Below the pieces are notes generated by a model. That model did not search any database. It was not told the DNA's origin and saw only the letters and a list, made by a program, of their open reading frames with translations. Below, piece after piece: positions 40,495-51,040 of a stretch of DNA of 64,000 bases. Origin of the DNA: Pseudomonas poae (lineage in GTDB: Bacteria; Pseudomonadota; Gammaproteobacteria; Pseudomonadales; Pseudomonadaceae); contig CP110972.1 in NCBI GenBank assembly GCA_028869255.1, positions 2,919,001 to 2,983,000 on the forward strand, written 5' to 3'. The first letter of the stretch is position 1. Every line of letters begins with the position of its first letter. A program made the position numbers and the translations under genes.

Positions 40495-42329
40495 TGTATT
40501 TGCGCAACGCACTGCTTGGCAGCCTGTTGCTGTGCACCGCGGCCCACGCCGCGCCACAACATGCGCTGACGCTCTACAACGAGCCGCCGAAATACCCCGC
40601 CGACTTCAAGCACTTCGACTACGTAAACCCGGATGCCCCCAAGGGCGGCACCTTTCGCGAATCGAGCATGGGCGGCTTCGACAGCCTCAATCCGTTTATC
40701 AGCAAGGGTGTGCCGGCCGACAATGTCGGCCTGATCTACGACACCCTGGCCATGCAAAGCCTGGATGAACCGATCACCGAATACGGCCTGGTGGCCGGCA
40801 AGATCGAAAAGGCGCCCGACAACAGCTGGGTGCGTTTCTACCTGCGCCCCGAAGCGCGCTTCCATGACGGCCACCCGATCCGCGCCGAAGACGTGGTGTT
40901 CACCTTCCGGGAACTGATGAAGGAAGGCTCGCCGATCTATCGCACCTACTATGCCGATGTCGATGAAGTGGTCGCCGAAGACCCGTTGCGAGTGTTGTTC
41001 AAGTTCAAACGCACCAATAACCGCGAATTGCCGCTGATCCTCGGGCAACTCCCGGTATTACCCAAGCACTGGTGGGCCACCCGCGACTTTGCCAAGGGCA
41101 ACCTGGAAGTGCCGCTGGGCAGCGGGCCGTACAAGGTCGCCGAGGTCAAGGCCGGGCGCATGATCCGCTACGAGCGGGTCAAGGATTACTGGGCCAAGGA
41201 CCTGCCCGTCACCAAAGGTTTCTACAATTTCGATAACCGCATCACCGACTACTACCGCGACAGCACCGTGTCGCTGGAAGCCTTGAAGGCCGGGCAGTTC
41301 GACTACTGGCTGGAATTCAGCGCGAAGAACTGGGCCAACGCCTACAACATTCCCGCCGTGGCCCAGGGCCGACTGATCAAGGAAGAAATCCCCAACGGCA
41401 ACCCCACCGGCATGCAGGGTTTCGTGTTCAACACGCGCAAGCAAATGTTTCAGGACGTGCGCGTGCGCAAGGCCATCAGCCTGTTGCTGGATTTTGAGTG
41501 GAGCAACAAACAGCTGTTCAACGGCGCCTATACCCGTACCCGCAGCTACTTCGAAAACTCGGAAATGGCCGCCACCGGCCTGCCGGGCCCGGATGAGTTG
41601 AAGATCCTCGAACCGCTGCGCGACAAAATCCCCGCCGAAGTCTTCACCCAAGCTTTCGAACCTGCAAAAACCGACGGCAGCGGCATGATCCGCACTCAGC
41701 AGCGCGAGGCCTATCAGCTGTTGCAGGAAGCCGGCTGGCGTATCGTTGACGACAAGATGGTCGACACCACCGGCAAACCGGTGACCATCGAGTTCCTGCT
41801 GGCCCAGACCGAATTCGAACGCATCCTGCTGCCCTTCAAGCGCAACCTCGCCGACCTGGGCATCGACCTGGTGATCCGTCGGGTGGACGTCTCGCAGTTC
41901 GTCAACCGGATCCGCTCACGGGACTTCGACATGCTGGTGGGCAGCTTCCCGCAATCCACCTCGCCGGGTAACGAACAACGTGAGTTCTGGAAGTCCTCCA
42001 GCGCCGATAAACCCGGCAGCCGTAACTACATGGGGCTCAAGGACCCGGCGGTCGATCAGTTGGTAGAGGAATTGATCGACGCCGACTCGCGTAAAAGCCT
42101 GGTCGCCCATGCCAAGGCCCTGGACCGCGTGTTGCAGTTTGGCTACTACGTGATCCCCAACTGGCATATCAAGACCTTCCGCGTGGCCTACTGGGATCAC
42201 CTTGGCCACCCCAAAGTCCCACCGCGCTACGACGTGGGCACGGCCACCTGGTGGGCCAAGCCCAACGCCAAACCGGCGGTCTCCCTCGACACCACCCAGA
42301 CCGCCGATCCGGCGAGTGGAGGCGATTAA
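40491..42329 (+). CDS. yejA: YejA-like periplasmic peptide-binding protein
   Basis: A 612-residue SBP_bac_5 protein with signal peptide (MMYLRNALLGSLLLCTAAHA). Motifs match those of the upstream paralogue: YPADFKHFDYVNPDAPKGGTF, YLRPEARFHDGHPIRAEDVVF. YejA serves oligopeptide uptake and, in enterobacteria, microcin C entry. The start may be ATG 40491 or 40494. Its stop directly abuts the yejB ATG at 42330. Confidence 0.88.
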   Translation: MMYLRNALLGSLLLCTAAHAAPQHALTLYNEPPKYPADFKHFDYVNPDAPKGGTFRESSMGGFDSLNPFISKGVPADNVGLIYDTLAMQSLDEPITEYGLVAGKIEKAPDNSWVRFYLRPEARFHDGHPIRAEDVVFTFRELMKEGSPIYRTYYADVDEVVAEDPLRVLFKFKRTNNRELPLILGQLPVLPKHWWATRDFAKGNLEVPLGSGPYKVAEVKAGRMIRYERVKDYWAKDLPVTKGFYNFDNRITDYYRDSTVSLEALKAGQFDYWLEFSAKNWANAYNIPAVAQGRLIKEEIPNGNPTGMQGFVFNTRKQMFQDVRVRKAISLLLDFEWSNKQLFNGAYTRTRSYFENSEMAATGLPGPDELKILEPLRDKIPAEVFTQAFEPAKTDGSGMIRTQQREAYQLLQEAGWRIVDDKMVDTTGKPVTIEFLLAQTEFERILLPFKRNLADLGIDLVIRRVDVSQFVNRIRSRDFDMLVGSFPQSTSPGNEQREFWKSSSADKPGSRNYMGLKDPAVDQLVEELIDADSRKSLVAHAKALDRVLQFGYYVIPNWHIKTFRVAYWDHLGHPKVPPRYDVGTATWWAKPNAKPAVSLDTTQTADPASGGD

Positions 42330-43406
42330 ATGCTGGCTTATATTGTTCGCCGCCTGTTGCTGATTATCCCCACGCTGTTCGGGATCTTGCTGATCAACTT
42401 CGTGATTATCCAGGCCGCCCCCGGTGGCCCGGTGGAGCAGATGATCGCCAAGCTCGAGGGTTTTGAAGGCGCCACCAGCCGGATTGCCGGCGGCGGTGCC
42501 GAAGTTTCGGTGGCCGGTTCCAGCAGCTATCGCGGCGCCCAGGGCCTGGACCCGGCACTGATCAAGGAAATCGAAAAGATGTACGGCTTCGACAAGTCGG
42601 CGCCGGAACGTTTGTGGATCATGGTCAAGAACTACGCCCAACTGGATTTCGGCAACAGCTTCTTCCGTGACGCCAAGGTCATCGACCTGATCAAGGAAAA
42701 GATGCCGGTGTCCATCTCGCTCGGGTTATGGAGCACGCTGATCATGTACCTGGTGTCGATCCCGCTGGGGATCGCCAAGGCCACGCGGCACGGCAGCCAT
42801 TTTGACGTGTGGACCAGCTCGGCGATCATCGTCGGCTATGCAATCCCGGCGTTCCTGTTCGCGATCCTGCTGATCGTGGTGTTTGCCGGGGGCAGCTATT
42901 TCGACTGGTTCCCCTTGCGCGGGCTTACGTCCAACAACTTTGACGAGCTGAGCTGGGGCGGCAAGATCCTCGACTATTTCTGGCACCTGGCGCTGCCGAT
43001 CACCGCGCTGGTGATCGGCAACTTCGCGACCATGACCCTGCTGACCAAAAACAGCTTCCTCGACGAAATCAACAAGCAGTACGTGGTCACCGCCAAGGCC
43101 AAAGGCCTGACCAACCATCGCGTGCTCTACGGCCATGTGTTCCGTAACGCGATGCTGCTGGTGATCGCCGGTTTCCCCTCGGCTTTTATCGGCATCTTCT
43201 TCACCGGCTCGCTGCTGGTGGAAGTGATCTTCTCCCTCGACGGCCTGGGCCTGATGAGCTTTGAAGCGGCAATTAACCGCGACTACCCGGTGGTGTTCGG
43301 CACGCTGTTTATCTTCACCTTGCTGGGGCTGATCGTGAAACTGATCGGCGACCTCACCTACACCCTGGTCGATCCGCGTATCGACTTTGGCAGCCGGGAG
43401 CATTGA
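42330..43406 (+). CDS. yejB: YejB, peptide ABC transporter permease
   Basis: A 358-residue inner-membrane permease of the DppB/OppB class. The N-terminal helix ([21 protein letters not shown]) and the large loop (about residues 35-100) are typical; the cytoplasmic EAA-like loop is seen at [24 protein letters not shown]. About six membrane segments. It pairs with YejE. Confidence 0.92.
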   Translation: MLAYIVRRLLLIIPTLFGILLINFVIIQAAPGGPVEQMIAKLEGFEGATSRIAGGGAEVSVAGSSSYRGAQGLDPALIKEIEKMYGFDKSAPERLWIMVKNYAQLDFGNSFFRDAKVIDLIKEKMPVSISLGLWSTLIMYLVSIPLGIAKATRHGSHFDVWTSSAIIVGYAIPAFLFAILLIVVFAGGSYFDWFPLRGLTSNNFDELSWGGKILDYFWHLALPITALVIGNFATMTLLTKNSFLDEINKQYVVTAKAKGLTNHRVLYGHVFRNAMLLVIAGFPSAFIGIFFTGSLLVEVIFSLDGLGLMSFEAAINRDYPVVFGTLFIFTLLGLIVKLIGDLTYTLVDPRIDFGSREH

Positions 43407-43407
43407 G

Positions 43408-44427
43408 ATGAATCTATCCCCCCTCAATCGCCGCCGGTTCGAGCGTTTCAAGGCCAACAAGCGTGGCTGGTGGTCGCTGTGGCTGTTCCTGATTCTGTTT
43501 GTGCTCAGCCTGGGCGCGGAGTTGATCGCCAACGACAAGCCACTGGCGGTGCACTTTGACGGCGACTGGTATTTCCCGGCCCTCAAACGCTACCCGGAGA
43601 CCACCTTCGGCGGCGAATTCCCGCTCGAGGCCAACTATAAGAGCCCGTATATCCAGGAGTTGCTCAAGGCCAAGGACGCCTGGACCTTGTGGGCGCCGAT
43701 CCCGTTCAGCTACCAGAGCATCAACTACGACCTGAAAGTGCCGGCCCCCGCGCCGCCGTCTTCAGCGAACCTGCTGGGCACCGATGACCAGGGTCGCGAT
43801 GTGCTGGCCCGGGTCATCTACGGCTTTCGCGTGTCGGTGTTGTTTGCGCTGACCCTGACCGTGCTCAGCTCGATCATCGGCGTGATCGCCGGGGCTTTGC
43901 AGGGTTTCTATGGCGGCTGGGTCGACCTGGCCGGGCAGCGCTTTCTGGAGATCTGGTCCGGGTTGCCGGTGCTGTACCTGCTGATCATCCTTGCCAGCTT
44001 TGTGCAACCGAACTTCTGGTGGCTGCTGGGCATCATGCTGCTGTTCTCGTGGATGAGCCTGGTGGACGTGGTACGCGCCGAGTTCCTGCGCGGGCGCAAC
44101 CTGGAATACGTGCGCGCCGCCAGGGCGCTGGGCATGCAGAATGGCGCGATCATGTTCCGCCACATTCTGCCGAATGCCATGGTCTCGACCATGACCTTCA
44201 TGCCCTTTATCCTCACCGGCGCCATCGGCACCCTGACCGCCCTGGATTTTCTCGGCTTCGGCCTGCCTGCGGGTTCGCCGTCGTTGGGTGAGCTGGTGGC
44301 CCAGGGCAAATCCAACCTGCAAGCGCCGTGGCTGGGCATGAGCGCGTTTGCCGTGCTGGCGATCATGCTGAGTTTGCTGGTGTTTATCGGCGAGTCCGCT
44401 CGCGATGCCTTCGACCCGAGGAAATGA
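43408..44427 (+). CDS. yejE: YejE, peptide ABC transporter permease
   Basis: A 339-residue DppC/OppC-type permease. A long periplasmic segment (about residues 45-125) with NLLGTDDQGRDVLARVIYGFR precedes the membrane core; the EAA loop is LEYVRAARALGMQNGAIMFRHILPNAM. ATG 43408 comes 1 nt after the yejB stop and is the family start (MNLSPLNRRRFERFKANKRG). Confidence 0.92.
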   Translation: MNLSPLNRRRFERFKANKRGWWSLWLFLILFVLSLGAELIANDKPLAVHFDGDWYFPALKRYPETTFGGEFPLEANYKSPYIQELLKAKDAWTLWAPIPFSYQSINYDLKVPAPAPPSSANLLGTDDQGRDVLARVIYGFRVSVLFALTLTVLSSIIGVIAGALQGFYGGWVDLAGQRFLEIWSGLPVLYLLIILASFVQPNFWWLLGIMLLFSWMSLVDVVRAEFLRGRNLEYVRAARALGMQNGAIMFRHILPNAMVSTMTFMPFILTGAIGTLTALDFLGFGLPAGSPSLGELVAQGKSNLQAPWLGMSAFAVLAIMLSLLVFIGESARDAFDPRK

Positions 44428-44428
44428 G

Positions 44429-46030
<1,602 letters not shown>

Positions 46031-46046
46031 TGTACGCAGATCAAAA

Positions 46047-46135
46047 TGTGGGAGCGGGTTTGCTCACGAATGCGGTGTGTCAGTGAATACATCTATAACT
46101 GAACCGCCGCATTCGCGAGCAAGCCCGCTCCCACA
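46047..46135. repeat. REP palindrome pair
   Basis: TGTGGGAGCGGGTTTGCTCACGAATGCGG and its inverse CCGCATTCGCGAGCAAGCCCGCTCCCACA, between yejF and the AraC-type gene. Confidence 0.86.
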
Positions 46136-46190
46136 CTTGGTACTCCCCCAATAGCAAATCCCCGATCTCCCAAGGGATGGAGCCACCGCC

Positions 46191-47084
46191 ATGTCGCTGA
46201 ACACCACCGCTCACCCGGCGCAGGCGCCGCGCTTCTGGCGCGACGCGCGTTTGCCGTTCATCGAGGCGCGGACCATCGCCGACGGGCGAAAAGTCACCTA
46301 CACCCGGCATGCCCATGAGCATTTCTCGATCGGCGCAATCACCACCGGGCGCAGCTATTACCACTATGGCGCAGAGACCTTCCAGATCAGCGCCGGCACC
46401 GTAGTGCTGATGAACCCAGGCGATGTGCATGCCTGCAACCCGATCCACGACCAGCCCTGGTCCTATCACATGCTGTACCTCGACACGCCCTGGCTGACCG
46501 ACCTGCAATACCAGCTGGGTTTCAGCACCGACCAGGGCTATCGCCCCTTCAACACGCCGTACACCCGCGACACGCGGCTGTACAACGGCTTGATCGAGCT
46601 GTACGCGATCCTGCTGGATCAACAGGCCGAGCTGCTGCAAAAACAGAGCGCACTGGTGAGTTATTTCAGTGAAGTGCAGCAACGCCTGAACCCGTCACTC
46701 GCCCCGGTGCGCGAGGTGAACCACAAGCTGGAACGCGCCGCCGAGTACATCCGCGAACACTGCACCCAAGCCTTGAAACTCGAAGATATCTGCCTGGCTG
46801 CCGAGCTGTCGCCGTCGTACCTGATCCGCGCCTTCAAGCAGTATTACGGGCTGACGCCGCATGCTTTTCTGGTGAACCGCCGCATCCAGTTTGCCCGTAC
46901 CCAGCTGCGCAACGGCGAGCTGATCGCCGATGTGGCCCTGGCCGCAGGTTTTGCCGACCAGGCGCATTTCCAGCGCACCTTCAAGCAGCACTTCGCCGCC
47001 ACGCCCGGGCAATACCGCGACGTGCTCAAGCCATCAGCAAATAACCCACACTGGCCACCAGCAACGCGGCCATTGAACGGTTGA
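46191..47084 (+). CDS. AraC family transcriptional regulator
   Basis: A 297-residue regulator with an N-terminal cupin-like AraC ligand domain (HAHEHFSIGAITTGRSYYHYGAE, later LMNPGDVHACNP) and a C-terminal double HTH (LKLEDICLAAELSPSYLIRAFKQYYG and IADVALAAGFADQAHFQRTFKQHF). It converges on a LysE-type exporter gene and overlaps its 3' end by 59 nt. AraC/LysE pairs often form a regulator and its target exporter, but here the target is only a guess. Confidence 0.88.
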   Translation: MSLNTTAHPAQAPRFWRDARLPFIEARTIADGRKVTYTRHAHEHFSIGAITTGRSYYHYGAETFQISAGTVVLMNPGDVHACNPIHDQPWSYHMLYLDTPWLTDLQYQLGFSTDQGYRPFNTPYTRDTRLYNGLIELYAILLDQQAELLQKQSALVSYFSEVQQRLNPSLAPVREVNHKLERAAEYIREHCTQALKLEDICLAAELSPSYLIRAFKQYYGLTPHAFLVNRRIQFARTQLRNGELIADVALAAGFADQAHFQRTFKQHFAATPGQYRDVLKPSANNPHWPPATRPLNG

Positions 47085-47613
47085 ACAGGCGCACGCCCCG
47101 GGGATCGCCCAAGTAACGCCGCAAAAAGGTCCCGGCATAGGCCCAGCACGCCACCGACAGGTAGCAGATCACCAGGTAAAGCCCGGCAAACAGCCAGACC
47201 TGCGCCGCGTCGCCATCCGCCACAAACAGCCCCATCCCGGCCACGCAGGCCAGCCAGGCTTTGGGGTTGAGCCACTGCATGATCGCACCGTAGAGCATCG
47301 ACGGCGCCGTGGCGCTGCCGTCGGCGTCCAGCCGGCCATCATCCACCGCCAGTTTCCAGGCCATGTACAACAAAAAAGCGACCCCACCCCACTGGACCAA
47401 CTGGGTCAGGATCGGCCAGCGCACCAGCACTTCATGCAAGCCCAGGCCGATCAACACCAGCAGCAAGGTAAAGCCGACAGCGGCGCCGAACACGTGTTTC
47501 TGGCTGGCGACAAACCCGAAGCGCGCCCCTGAACTCAGTGCCACCACATTCACCGGGCCCGGCGTGATGGAGGTGGCCAGGGCGAAGGCAGCCATGGAAA
47601 TGATCAAGCTCAT
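47026..47613 (-). CDS. LysE/RhtB family amino acid exporter
   Basis: A 195-residue inner-membrane exporter with about six hydrophobic segments. The N-terminal family signature is clear: AFALATSITPGPVNVVALSSGARFGF. The family expels amino acids or derivatives such as lysine, threonine or homoserine lactone. Its 3' end overlaps the AraC gene. ATG 47613 has GGGAA upstream, and the 160-nt gap to the divergent hydrolase gene must hold both promoters. Confidence 0.9.
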   Translation of the reverse strand: MSLIISMAAFALATSITPGPVNVVALSSGARFGFVASQKHVFGAAVGFTLLLVLIGLGLHEVLVRWPILTQLVQWGGVAFLLYMAWKLAVDDGRLDADGSATAPSMLYGAIMQWLNPKAWLACVAGMGLFVADGDAAQVWLFAGLYLVICYLSVACWAYAGTFLRRYLGDPRGVRLFNRSMAALLVASVGYLLMA

Positions 47614-47773
47614 TGCAGTTCCCTTTTATGATGCGCCGTGAAGAGGCCACAACGGTATAAGAGCCATCCAAAACGGTATTGAACAAAATCACCCTGGGCC
47701 CACAAACCTGGCCAGGGCCGGTGCTAGAGTTCACGACCAAGTATTGATTCGATCACTGCAAGAAGGAATCGCC

Positions 47774-48616
47774 ATGTCACATCGTCTACTGGCAGTTGCC
47801 TGCCTGTTGCTGTCTGTCTCCACGGCCCAGGCCGCTGAACGCTGGGAAACCCTGCCGCCGACACCCGCCCCGGTGACCGCCGCAAAAACCGGGTATGCCG
47901 CCGTCAACGGCATCAAGGTCTACTACACCCGCACCGGCCAGGGTTCGCCGGTGGTGCTGCTGCATGGCGGGCTGTCCAACTCCGACTACTGGGGCCACCA
48001 GGTCAAGGCGCTGTCGGCCAAGCACACGGTGATCAGCATCGACAGCCGTGGTCATGGGCGCAGTTCGCGGGATGAAAAACCCTTTGGCTACGACCTGATG
48101 GCCGATGACGTAGTCGCCGTGCTCGACAGCCTGAAGATTCCCCGCGCCGATATCGTCGGCTGGAGCGACGGCGCGATCATCGGTATCGACCTGGCCCTGC
48201 GTCACCCGGAGCGTATCGGCAAAGTGTTCGCCTTCGCCGCCAACACCCAGACCGCCGGTGTGAAGGACGGCGTGGAGAAAAACCCGACCTTCGCCGCGTT
48301 TATCGAACGCGCCGGCAAGGAGTACGCCAAGCTGTCGCCGACGCCCAAAGAGTACGACGCGTTTGTAGAGCAGATCAGCCATATGTGGGCCAGCCAGCCG
48401 AACTGGACCGACGCGCAGTTGGCGAGCATCAAGACACCGATCCTGATTGCCGATGGCGACCACGACGAAGCGATCAAGCGCGAGCACACCGAGTACATGG
48501 CCGCGACCATTCCCGGTGCCGGCCTGCTAATCCTGCCGAACACCAGCCACTTCGCGTTCCTGCAGGACCCGGCGCTGTTCAACGCCGCGCTGCTGGGCTT
48601 TCTCGACGGCAAATAA
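47774..48616 (+). CDS. secreted alpha/beta hydrolase
   Basis: A 280-residue alpha/beta-fold hydrolase with a signal peptide (MSHRLLAVACLLLSVSTAQA), so probably periplasmic. Oxyanion/lid motif LLHGGLSNSDYWG, nucleophile elbow GWSDGA (Ser), acid in ADGDHDEAI and catalytic His in NTSHFAFLQ form a complete triad. The substrate is unknown. ATG 47774 follows AAGGA. Confidence 0.87.
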   Translation: MSHRLLAVACLLLSVSTAQAAERWETLPPTPAPVTAAKTGYAAVNGIKVYYTRTGQGSPVVLLHGGLSNSDYWGHQVKALSAKHTVISIDSRGHGRSSRDEKPFGYDLMADDVVAVLDSLKIPRADIVGWSDGAIIGIDLALRHPERIGKVFAFAANTQTAGVKDGVEKNPTFAAFIERAGKEYAKLSPTPKEYDAFVEQISHMWASQPNWTDAQLASIKTPILIADGDHDEAIKREHTEYMAATIPGAGLLILPNTSHFAFLQDPALFNAALLGFLDGK

Positions 48617-48622
48617 CCCAGC

Positions 48623-50311
48623 CTACTTGACGAACAACTCCCGGTCCCGGGCCTTCACATGGCCGGGTCGGTAGTAGGCGTCGAACCAAGGCTTCTCCCC
48701 CGCCGCCGGCGGTTTGGCCAGGCGCAGGGTCTGCAGCGCGCCGGGCTGGCTCGCATTGACACGGAAGTGGAAATGGTCGAACAGGCGCAACGCCTCGATG
48801 GCATACACCACAGCAATCTTGCGGTCTTCGATGCGGATCAGGTGGTCGCCGTTATTCTTCTCCCCGCCCCCGGCCAGGTTGGAGGAGCCGGTGTAGACCG
48901 TGGGGTTGGCGCCGTTGAAATCAGTCACCACAAACTTGTTGTGCACCATATTCCCCGCATTGCCCGACCACTCCGCCTTGAACGGCGCCGGCGCATTGCT
49001 CGCCAGGTAAGCAAACGGCAGCAACCCCACCGAGCCATCCGGCTTGCGCACCGCCAGCTTGCCGGTGCGCTGGGCCACGCCGTAGGAAAACAGCGCACGC
49101 TGCATCAACTCATCCAGCGCGGTGCGTACTTTGCCGTTGATCAGGCTGAGGAACACGATGGAATACAGCACCGAACTGGTGGCCTGCTCGATGCTGGTGG
49201 CAATAGGGTCCAGCGATAGCGCACTGTCGGCATGCGGCGCGAAGCACAACGACACCCTGGAGCCGGGCTCGTCGCGCACCACCCACCACTGCTGCGAAAG
49301 CGCGTGCTTGCGAAACGTACCGGGCGCGGTCCAGTAGGCATCGAAGACTTCGGCAAACTTGCCGGCCACCGTTTCGTCATCAAACAACAGCACATTATTG
49401 GCCTGGATATACAGGCCGCGCAGGGCAAAGTTGGTGGAGCCGCCAAGCACCCGGATCGCCTTGCCGGCGCGCCGCACGATCAGCACTTTGTTGTGCTGCT
49501 GGCTGGAAAAATGCAGGCGCTTGACCTGCGCACCGGCCGCACTCAAACGCGTGGCACTGAGGCTTTCGCAGCTGTCGGCGGCGCCTTGGTCGCCATGGTC
49601 GTCGATGATCGCCCGCAAACGCGGGCCGAGCTGTTCGAGGCGGCGCAGAATGTCCGGTTCCTTGCTTTCGTAGATCAGCGCGTCGAGGGTCAGTTCGGGG
49701 TCATTCGCCACCTGTTCCAGCACTTGCAGGATCAACTGCCGGGCTTCGAAACCCAGCCATTGGTAATTGGCTTCGAAGGGCGCCATGTCCAGGTCCAGAT
49801 AGGCCCTGGGGGCGGAGCGCGCCGGCGGCAGGATGCGGGTTTCATTGTCGAAACGATCGCCATACGCCTGGGAGGACGCAAAGCCCCGAGTAAAGCCGAT
49901 GTTCACGAAGTCGCTGATGGTTTGCGCTTGCAGCGACACCTGGCCTTCCACCCCCACCCCTTTGCGCAGCGTGCCGTCGGCCTGCATATAACAGGCAGTG
50001 ACCCGGTAGCGGAACAGCCCCGGCAGGATCTCGCTGGGCACATGAATCCAGCGAAATTTCTGGAACGGCGCCTCGGTGGAAGCAAAGGTGCGCGGCCGCT
50101 CGGGGGTGGGCGGGTAGTCGAAGTGCAGGCGGTTATGCAGCACGCCCCAGTGGTTGGCACCGGGGTAACGCACTTCGATGCTGAAGCCGACAAAGTCGAC
50201 CGTGGCCAGGTCCGGCGCGAGGTCAAATGCCAGCAAGGCAGCGCCCTCTCCGCGATACAGCTTGAAGGTCAACCCTTGAAACGTGGTCTTGCTCTCGAAG
50301 TCGGTGCTCAA
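48623..50311 (-). CDS. phospholipase D-like protein with one intact and one degenerate HKD motif
   Basis: A 562-residue protein of the PLD superfamily. About 130 N-terminal residues form a beta-rich domain; two PLD halves follow. The second HKD motif is complete (MVHNKFVVTD, then TGSSNLA). In the first (QQHNKVLIVRR, then GGSTNF) the aspartate is Arg. No signal peptide is evident. The start is TTG 50311, with AGAAGGG 7 nt upstream. It is linked, same strand, to an RNase T2 gene whose end overlaps its start, so both may act on phosphodiesters. Could be a lipase, nuclease or toxin-like effector. Confidence 0.8.
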   Translation of the reverse strand: MSTDFESKTTFQGLTFKLYRGEGAALLAFDLAPDLATVDFVGFSIEVRYPGANHWGVLHNRLHFDYPPTPERPRTFASTEAPFQKFRWIHVPSEILPGLFRYRVTACYMQADGTLRKGVGVEGQVSLQAQTISDFVNIGFTRGFASSQAYGDRFDNETRILPPARSAPRAYLDLDMAPFEANYQWLGFEARQLILQVLEQVANDPELTLDALIYESKEPDILRRLEQLGPRLRAIIDDHGDQGAADSCESLSATRLSAAGAQVKRLHFSSQQHNKVLIVRRAGKAIRVLGGSTNFALRGLYIQANNVLLFDDETVAGKFAEVFDAYWTAPGTFRKHALSQQWWVVRDEPGSRVSLCFAPHADSALSLDPIATSIEQATSSVLYSIVFLSLINGKVRTALDELMQRALFSYGVAQRTGKLAVRKPDGSVGLLPFAYLASNAPAPFKAEWSGNAGNMVHNKFVVTDFNGANPTVYTGSSNLAGGGEKNNGDHLIRIEDRKIAVVYAIEALRLFDHFHFRVNASQPGALQTLRLAKPPAAGEKPWFDAYYRPGHVKARDRELFVK

Positions 50312-51003
50312 GCGATATCCCTTCTGCCGGCAGGCGGTCTCTTGAGTCTAGCGCCTGCGCCGCATAATGCTGCCCTAGCGCTGGGAGGGATGCGGATATC
50401 GCCGCCGCGGCACTGGGTTTTCACACTGCCTGGGCAGCCGGCAAACGCCAGGTCTTTGGTCAGGCACACGCGCACCTCCGACAGCACCTTGCCTTTGCAG
50501 ATTACCGCCAGGCCATGGCCGCCCAGGCGCGGGTTGCTCTCGCGAAACAACGCCTCGATCTCACGCGCCGGCAACGACGGTGGCGTATTGAAAGGCTGCA
50601 ACTGCGGTGGGATGACCACCCCACCCAACGCGGCATCCGTCTTGTCCAGGTAGGCCAGCGGCTCAAGCCCGGTGCAGGTCCCGTGTTTGGCCCATTCGTG
50701 CTTGAGCAACGCACGCGTCGGGAACAGCGCCGCGCCCTTGTCCAGTTCTTCAGCGTTCAGCGGTGATTGCGGCGCACACGACGCCGGCCACCCTCCCCTT
50801 GCGTATTGCGGCCACAGGCCGTGCAGCACAAAGCCGTAGCCCTTGCCCGAGCACTGTTCGTTACCCGGGTGGGTGAGGCAAAAGGTCGGTGACCAGGACA
50901 ACGACAGCACATAAAAATCAAACTCGCCTGGCGTCCCTTGGCTACGCGGAGCCGCCATTGCACTGGTTGCGACAGCCAGCCACAACGCTATCCAGTATTT
51001 CAT
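50308..51003 (-). CDS. ribonuclease T2 family, secreted
   Basis: A 231-residue RNase of the T2 (RNase I) family with a signal peptide (MKYWIALWLAVATSAMA). The two catalytic segments are present: CAS I in VLHGLWPQY and CAS II in KHEWAKHGTC. Several cysteines fit the family disulfides. It degrades RNA in the periplasm or outside the cell. The last ~20 residues (after GGDIRIPPS) look foreign: one extra C near 50384 would end the protein at TAG 50375-50377 as IPPQR, so a small indel is possible. Confidence 0.87.
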   Translation of the reverse strand: MKYWIALWLAVATSAMAAPRSQGTPGEFDFYVLSLSWSPTFCLTHPGNEQCSGKGYGFVLHGLWPQYARGGWPASCAPQSPLNAEELDKGAALFPTRALLKHEWAKHGTCTGLEPLAYLDKTDAALGGVVIPPQLQPFNTPPSLPAREIEALFRESNPRLGGHGLAVICKGKVLSEVRVCLTKDLAFAGCPGSVKTQCRGGDIRIPPSARAALCGAGARLKRPPAGRRDIA

Positions 51004-51040
51004 CGGGTTATTCCTTGGAAAAAAAACAGGTATACCGCGA

